Shown here one piece after another: positions 60,919 through 64,000 of a stretch of 64,000 nucleotides of DNA. A program made the position numbers and the translations under genes. The DNA is taken from the NCBI GenBank assembly GCA_963703125.1, contig OY969790.1:310001-374000 (forward strand). The letters run 5' to 3'. The notes beneath the pieces are model-generated. The model saw only the letters and a list, made by a program, of their open reading frames with translations. It made no database searches and was not told where the DNA came from. How positions within the stretch are numbered: the stretch's first letter is position 1; each line of letters starts with the position of its first letter. Source of the stretch: MFD04716-140 sp963703125. Lineage in GTDB: Bacteria > Bacteroidota > Bacteroidia > Flavobacteriales > Flavobacteriaceae.

Positions 60919-62688
60919 ATGCAAAACATAACCCGACTGTTCGATTTTCCGTATTATCAATTAGAAAACTATAATCTCAACGAATCCCTGGTTACCAAAT
61001 ATGGTGATAAATGGGTCGCCACTTCTACCCAAGAATATTTAGATAAGGCAAATAGAATGAGTCGTGCGCTATTTAGAATGGGGATCCGCCCAAACGATAA
61101 GGTGGCGATAATATCAATGCACAATAGAACTGAGTGGAATATTATGGATATTGGCGTGCTGCAATTAGGTGCCCAGACCGTACCCATTTATCCTACCATT
61201 TCTGAAGAGGATTATGCATTTGTCTTGAATCATTCCGAATCAAAATATTGCTTCGTCTCCTGTCAAGAGGTCTTTGAAAAGGTGAAGTCTGTAAGAAATC
61301 AATTGGCCTCCCTACAAGAAGTCTATTCTTTTGATCAACTTTCCGAATGTAAAAATTGGGACGAAGTGCTTGAACTCGGGGTAGATGATTCCAATCAGGA
61401 TGAAATAGAGAAATTAAAAGATGCTGTTAAACCTGAAGATTTGGCAACACTGATCTATACCTCAGGAACCACCGGCAGGCCCAAGGGTGTAATGTTATCC
61501 CATAGCAACATAGTTAGTAATGCCATTGAGAGCTCTAAGAGACTTCCCATTGAATACGGTAAGGTAAAGTGTTTAAGCTTTTTACCTGTATGTCACATCT
61601 ATGAACGAATGATGATCTATTTATATCAATATTCGGGAGTGACCGTTTATTTTGCGCCTATCGATCAGATTAGTGAATATATTAAAGAAGTCAAACCACA
61701 TGTAATGACCGCGGTTCCGAGGCTTTTGGAAAAAGTCTACGATAAAATTATGGCAAAAGGAACAGAACTAAGCGGTATAAAGAAAAAGCTGTTCTTTTGG
61801 GCGGTAGAACTAGGGTTAAAATACGAGCCCTACGGTCAAAATGGATGGTGGTACGAACAGCAATTGGCCCTAGCCAGAAAACTTATATTCAGCAAGTGGA
61901 AAGAAGGCCTTGGTGGTAATCTTTCATTGATTGCCTCTGGCAGTGCAGCTTTGCAGCCCAGGTTGGCCAGAATATTCAATGCCGCCCAAATGGGTGTTAT
62001 GGAAGGTTATGGCTTAACGGAAACCTCGCCCGTAGTTTCCGTCAACGACATGCGCAATGGTGGTTTCAGAATAGGCACCGTAGGAAAATTATTGGACCAT
62101 ACCGAAGTAAAAATTGCGGAGGACGGTGAGATTTGTATAAAAGGCCCGCAAGTTATGATGGGTTATTACAAGGATCCGGAAAAAACGGCAGAAGTATTAA
62201 AGAATGGCTATTTCCATACGGGTGACATTGGTGAGCTTGACGAAGATGGATTTCTAAAGATTACAGATCGTAAAAAAGAAATGTTCAAAACCTCCGGCGG
62301 CAAGTACGTAGCGCCTCAGTTGTTGGAGAACCGATTCAAACAATCCAGGTTTATTGAGCAAATTATGGTGGTGGGCGAAGGTGAAAAAATGCCGGCAGCA
62401 CTTATACAGCCAGATTTTGAATTCGTTAAGGATTGGGGCAAACGACACGGTAGGAATTTCGCCAGCAATGCCGAAATTGTGAGCGATGAAAATGTATTAA
62501 AACGTTTTCAGGAAGAAATAGACCTGGCCAATGAAAAATTTGCCAAGTGGGAGAAAGTTAAGGAGTTTAGACTCACTCCGGATATCTGGAGTATCAGTGG
62601 TGGACATCTCACCCCTACAATGAAATTGAAGAGAAAAATAATCAAGGAAAAATATATTGATCTTTATAATTCCATTTACGAGCATTAA
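60919..62688 (+). CDS. Long-chain acyl-CoA ligase (AMP-forming)
   Basis: A 589-residue AMP-binding enzyme; the ATG at 60919 is chosen over an upstream TTG. The P-loop is YTSGTTGRPKGVMLS (about 179), the adenine motif is GYGLTETSP (about 362) and the hinge is TDRKKEMFKTSGGKYVAP. The N-terminal ALFRMGIRPNDKVAIIS and the large insertion LELGLKYEPYGQNG are typical of long-chain fatty-acyl-CoA synthetases of the FadD15-like group. Together with the MarR regulator and hydroxyacyl-CoA dehydrogenase that follow, it points to fatty-acid breakdown. Confidence 0.92.
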   Translation: MQNITRLFDFPYYQLENYNLNESLVTKYGDKWVATSTQEYLDKANRMSRALFRMGIRPNDKVAIISMHNRTEWNIMDIGVLQLGAQTVPIYPTISEEDYAFVLNHSESKYCFVSCQEVFEKVKSVRNQLASLQEVYSFDQLSECKNWDEVLELGVDDSNQDEIEKLKDAVKPEDLATLIYTSGTTGRPKGVMLSHSNIVSNAIESSKRLPIEYGKVKCLSFLPVCHIYERMMIYLYQYSGVTVYFAPIDQISEYIKEVKPHVMTAVPRLLEKVYDKIMAKGTELSGIKKKLFFWAVELGLKYEPYGQNGWWYEQQLALARKLIFSKWKEGLGGNLSLIASGSAALQPRLARIFNAAQMGVMEGYGLTETSPVVSVNDMRNGGFRIGTVGKLLDHTEVKIAEDGEICIKGPQVMMGYYKDPEKTAEVLKNGYFHTGDIGELDEDGFLKITDRKKEMFKTSGGKYVAPQLLENRFKQSRFIEQIMVVGEGEKMPAALIQPDFEFVKDWGKRHGRNFASNAEIVSDENVLKRFQEEIDLANEKFAKWEKVKEFRLTPDIWSISGGHLTPTMKLKRKIIKEKYIDLYNSIYEH

Positions 62689-62805
62689 TTTTTAGGTCGC
62701 GTTGGCGAAAACGCTTACTCCTTTTTAAACCTAAGCCTATTAATGCGTTTTACCGTTTTCCAATTCAAAGATGGCTATCTGTCAATAAATTTTAAATAAA
62801 TATGC

Positions 62806-62836
62806 TATGCGTGCATAATATATTTATGTATATTTG
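62806..62836 (+). promoter_or_regulatory. marR promoter with overlapping palindrome
   Basis: An exact -7, TATATTTG (62829-62836), lies 18 nt before the marR ATG. The palindrome TATGC-GT-GCATA (62806-62817) covers the position expected for the -33 box. It is a candidate site for autoregulation by the MarR protein. Confidence 0.45.
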
Positions 62837-62854
62837 ATAGCCACAAATAATCCT

Positions 62855-63304
62855 ATGAAGGAAATCACAATAGATTACGCATTGAGGGCCACTTGGCAAG
62901 CAGTTGCCAGGATGTATAATGAAGAGGCCAAAAATTTTGGTTCCACAATGGCAGTGGGGTTTACATTATTAAGTATAGACCCCAAAACAGGGACGCCTTC
63001 AACGGCCTTAGGGCCAAAAATGGGGATGGAAGCTACGAGCCTTTCAAGGATTTTGAAAAGTATGGAGCATAAGGGGCTCATTGTGCGCAAACCAAACCCA
63101 AAAGATGGAAGGGGCGTACTTATTCATTTGACAGAGTTTGGGTTGGAAAAAAGGAGCGATTCCAAAAATGCCGTGCTTAGATTCAATGAGGCCGTAAAGT
63201 TAAAGGTATCCCAAGAAAAATTAGATTCCTTTTATGAAGTTATGGACACCATAAATCAAATCATTACTGAGAAAAACATTTTTAATGAGCAAACTATAAA
63301 TTAA
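62855..63304 (+). CDS. MarR family transcriptional regulator
   Basis: A 149-residue winged helix-turn-helix protein. I start at MKEITIDYALRATWQ; upstream codons ATT and ATA are not credible starts. The DNA-binding part is in KMGMEATSLSRILKSMEHKGLIVRKPNPKDGRGVLIHLTEFG, with the wing containing DGRG. Relatives next to beta-oxidation genes respond to acyl-CoA. It precedes the 3-hydroxyacyl-CoA dehydrogenase by 13 bp and probably controls that operon, itself, and perhaps the acyl-CoA ligase. Confidence 0.9.
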   Translation: MKEITIDYALRATWQAVARMYNEEAKNFGSTMAVGFTLLSIDPKTGTPSTALGPKMGMEATSLSRILKSMEHKGLIVRKPNPKDGRGVLIHLTEFGLEKRSDSKNAVLRFNEAVKLKVSQEKLDSFYEVMDTINQIITEKNIFNEQTIN

Positions 63305-63317
63305 TCTTGATCACTAC

Positions 63318-64000
63318 ATGAACAGGCGTATAAAAAAAGTAGCAGTAATCGGGTCAGGCATCATGGGAAGTGGCATAGCATGCCATTTTGCCAATATTGG
63401 AGTCGAAGTTTTATTGTTGGATATTATTCCCAGGGAGCTTAATGAAAAGGAGAAAGTTAAGGGACTAACCTTAAATGATCAGGTGGTCCGCAATCGTTTG
63501 GTCAATGATTCGCTGGCTGCCGCTTTAAAATCAAAACCCTCCCCTATTTATCATGAGAAATTTGCCCAGCGTATTACTACAGGCAATTTAGAGGATGACC
63601 TTTCAAAAGTATCCAAAGTAGATTGGATCATAGAAGTGGTCGTTGAAAGATTGGATATCAAGAAAATGGTATTTGAAAATTTGGAGAAACATAGAACTCC
63701 GGGTACCTTGATAACTTCCAATACTTCAGGGATTCCTATTCATTTTATGAGTGAGGGGCGCAGTGATGATTTCCAAAAACATTTTTGTGGAACCCACTTT
63801 TTTAACCCTGCTAGATACTTAAAACTGTTCGAAATAATTCCCGGGCCAAAGACCTCACAAGAAGTGCTGGACTTTCTAAATGGTTATGGGGAACAATTTT
63901 TAGGAAAAACTTCAGTAGTCGCCAAAGACACCCCCGCCTTTATTGGCAACAGGATCGGGATTTTTAGCATTCAGAGTCTTTTTCACATGGTAAAGGAAAT
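63318..64000 (+). CDS. 3-hydroxyacyl-CoA dehydrogenase, N-terminal part (runs off window)
   Basis: The visible 227 codons hold the Rossmann domain: KKVAVIGSGIMGSGIACHFANIG with the NAD loop, DWIIEVVVERLDIKK, SNTSGIPIHFM with the catalytic Ser, and CGTHFFNPARYLKLFEIIPG with the catalytic His. The order of features and the start match the fused 3-hydroxyacyl-CoA dehydrogenase/enoyl-CoA hydratase of about 800 residues found in Bacteroidota, so more of the protein should lie beyond the window. It is the first gene after marR in the likely beta-oxidation operon. Confidence 0.9.
   Translation, partial: MNRRIKKVAVIGSGIMGSGIACHFANIGVEVLLLDIIPRELNEKEKVKGLTLNDQVVRNRLVNDSLAAALKSKPSPIYHEKFAQRITTGNLEDDLSKVSKVDWIIEVVVERLDIKKMVFENLEKHRTPGTLITSNTSGIPIHFMSEGRSDDFQKHFCGTHFFNPARYLKLFEIIPGPKTSQEVLDFLNGYGEQFLGKTSVVAKDTPAFIGNRIGIFSIQSLFHMVKE

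Noticed and set aside
1..64000. CRISPR array, tRNA or rRNA genes, IS elements, prophage, secretion or defence islands
   Set aside because: I saw no regularly spaced repeats, no cloverleaf or rRNA core sequences, and no transposase, integrase, phage or defence-family proteins on either strand.

Overview
The window looks like a chromosomal segment of a marine member of the Flavobacteriaceae (Bacteroidota). The evidence is AT-rich intergenic DNA, genes without Shine-Dalgarno sequences, promoters of the Bacteroidota type (TTTG, 19-20 nt, TAnnTTTG), and family content typical of the group: DUF4295 next to L33 and L28, type B L31, DUF4199, DUF5916, DUF6263, a GlmU-like nucleotidyltransferase and a carbamoyl-phosphate synthase large subunit of only 950 residues. 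I cannot fix the genus. I see no tRNA, rRNA, CRISPR array, insertion sequence, prophage or replication origin.

Layout. 1-6 kb: a truncated Tat-exported Gfo/Idh oxidoreductase, an SMP-30 gene broken by an in-frame TGA, an M20 amidohydrolase, a DUF2490 barrel, and small genes (GNAT, SET domain, DUF1569). 6-14 kb: surface and nutrition genes, including DUF5916, an aquaglyceroporin, an SGNH hydrolase, a GH20 hexosaminidase coupled to an S10 carboxypeptidase, and an intact SMP-30 lipoprotein. 14-28 kb: a housekeeping block mostly on the minus strand (rimO, ftsY, DUF4295-rpmG-rpmB, cinA-HPt-FAH-exonuclease, an E2 acyltransferase, a frameshifted recR, fabH) interrupted by a plus-strand Na+/solute symporter. 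The gap between fabH and htpG holds what looks like an independent small RNA gene on the minus strand.

28-45 kb: htpG, a thioredoxin-like lipoprotein, a class C serine hydrolase, a GIY-YIG protein, carB, rpmH, a DUF6263-TPR pair, cardiolipin synthase with a lytic transglycosylase, an alpha/beta hydrolase, mtaB, a GlmU-like enzyme and L31. 45-52 kb: a plus-strand run of DUF4199, GT2 glycosyltransferase, phospho-sugar mutase and ABC exporter, then an ECF sigma factor with two partner genes. 52-64 kb: a YCF48-like lipoprotein, an RsmB-type methyltransferase, a small orphan gene beside a hairpin repeat, NTF2-like and Sde182-like exported proteins, purL, and the start of a fatty-acid degradation locus (acyl-CoA ligase, MarR regulator, truncated 3-hydroxyacyl-CoA dehydrogenase).

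The most notable observations are the small RNA candidate with matched promoter and terminator (27772-27915), a nearly identical start-site block shared by the promoters of L28, L31 and L34 and partly by purL, and three reading frames disrupted by single changes (SMP-30, recR, and a signal-peptide ghost at 3022). The disruptions may be real decay or assembly errors. I found no clear new defence or mobile system.
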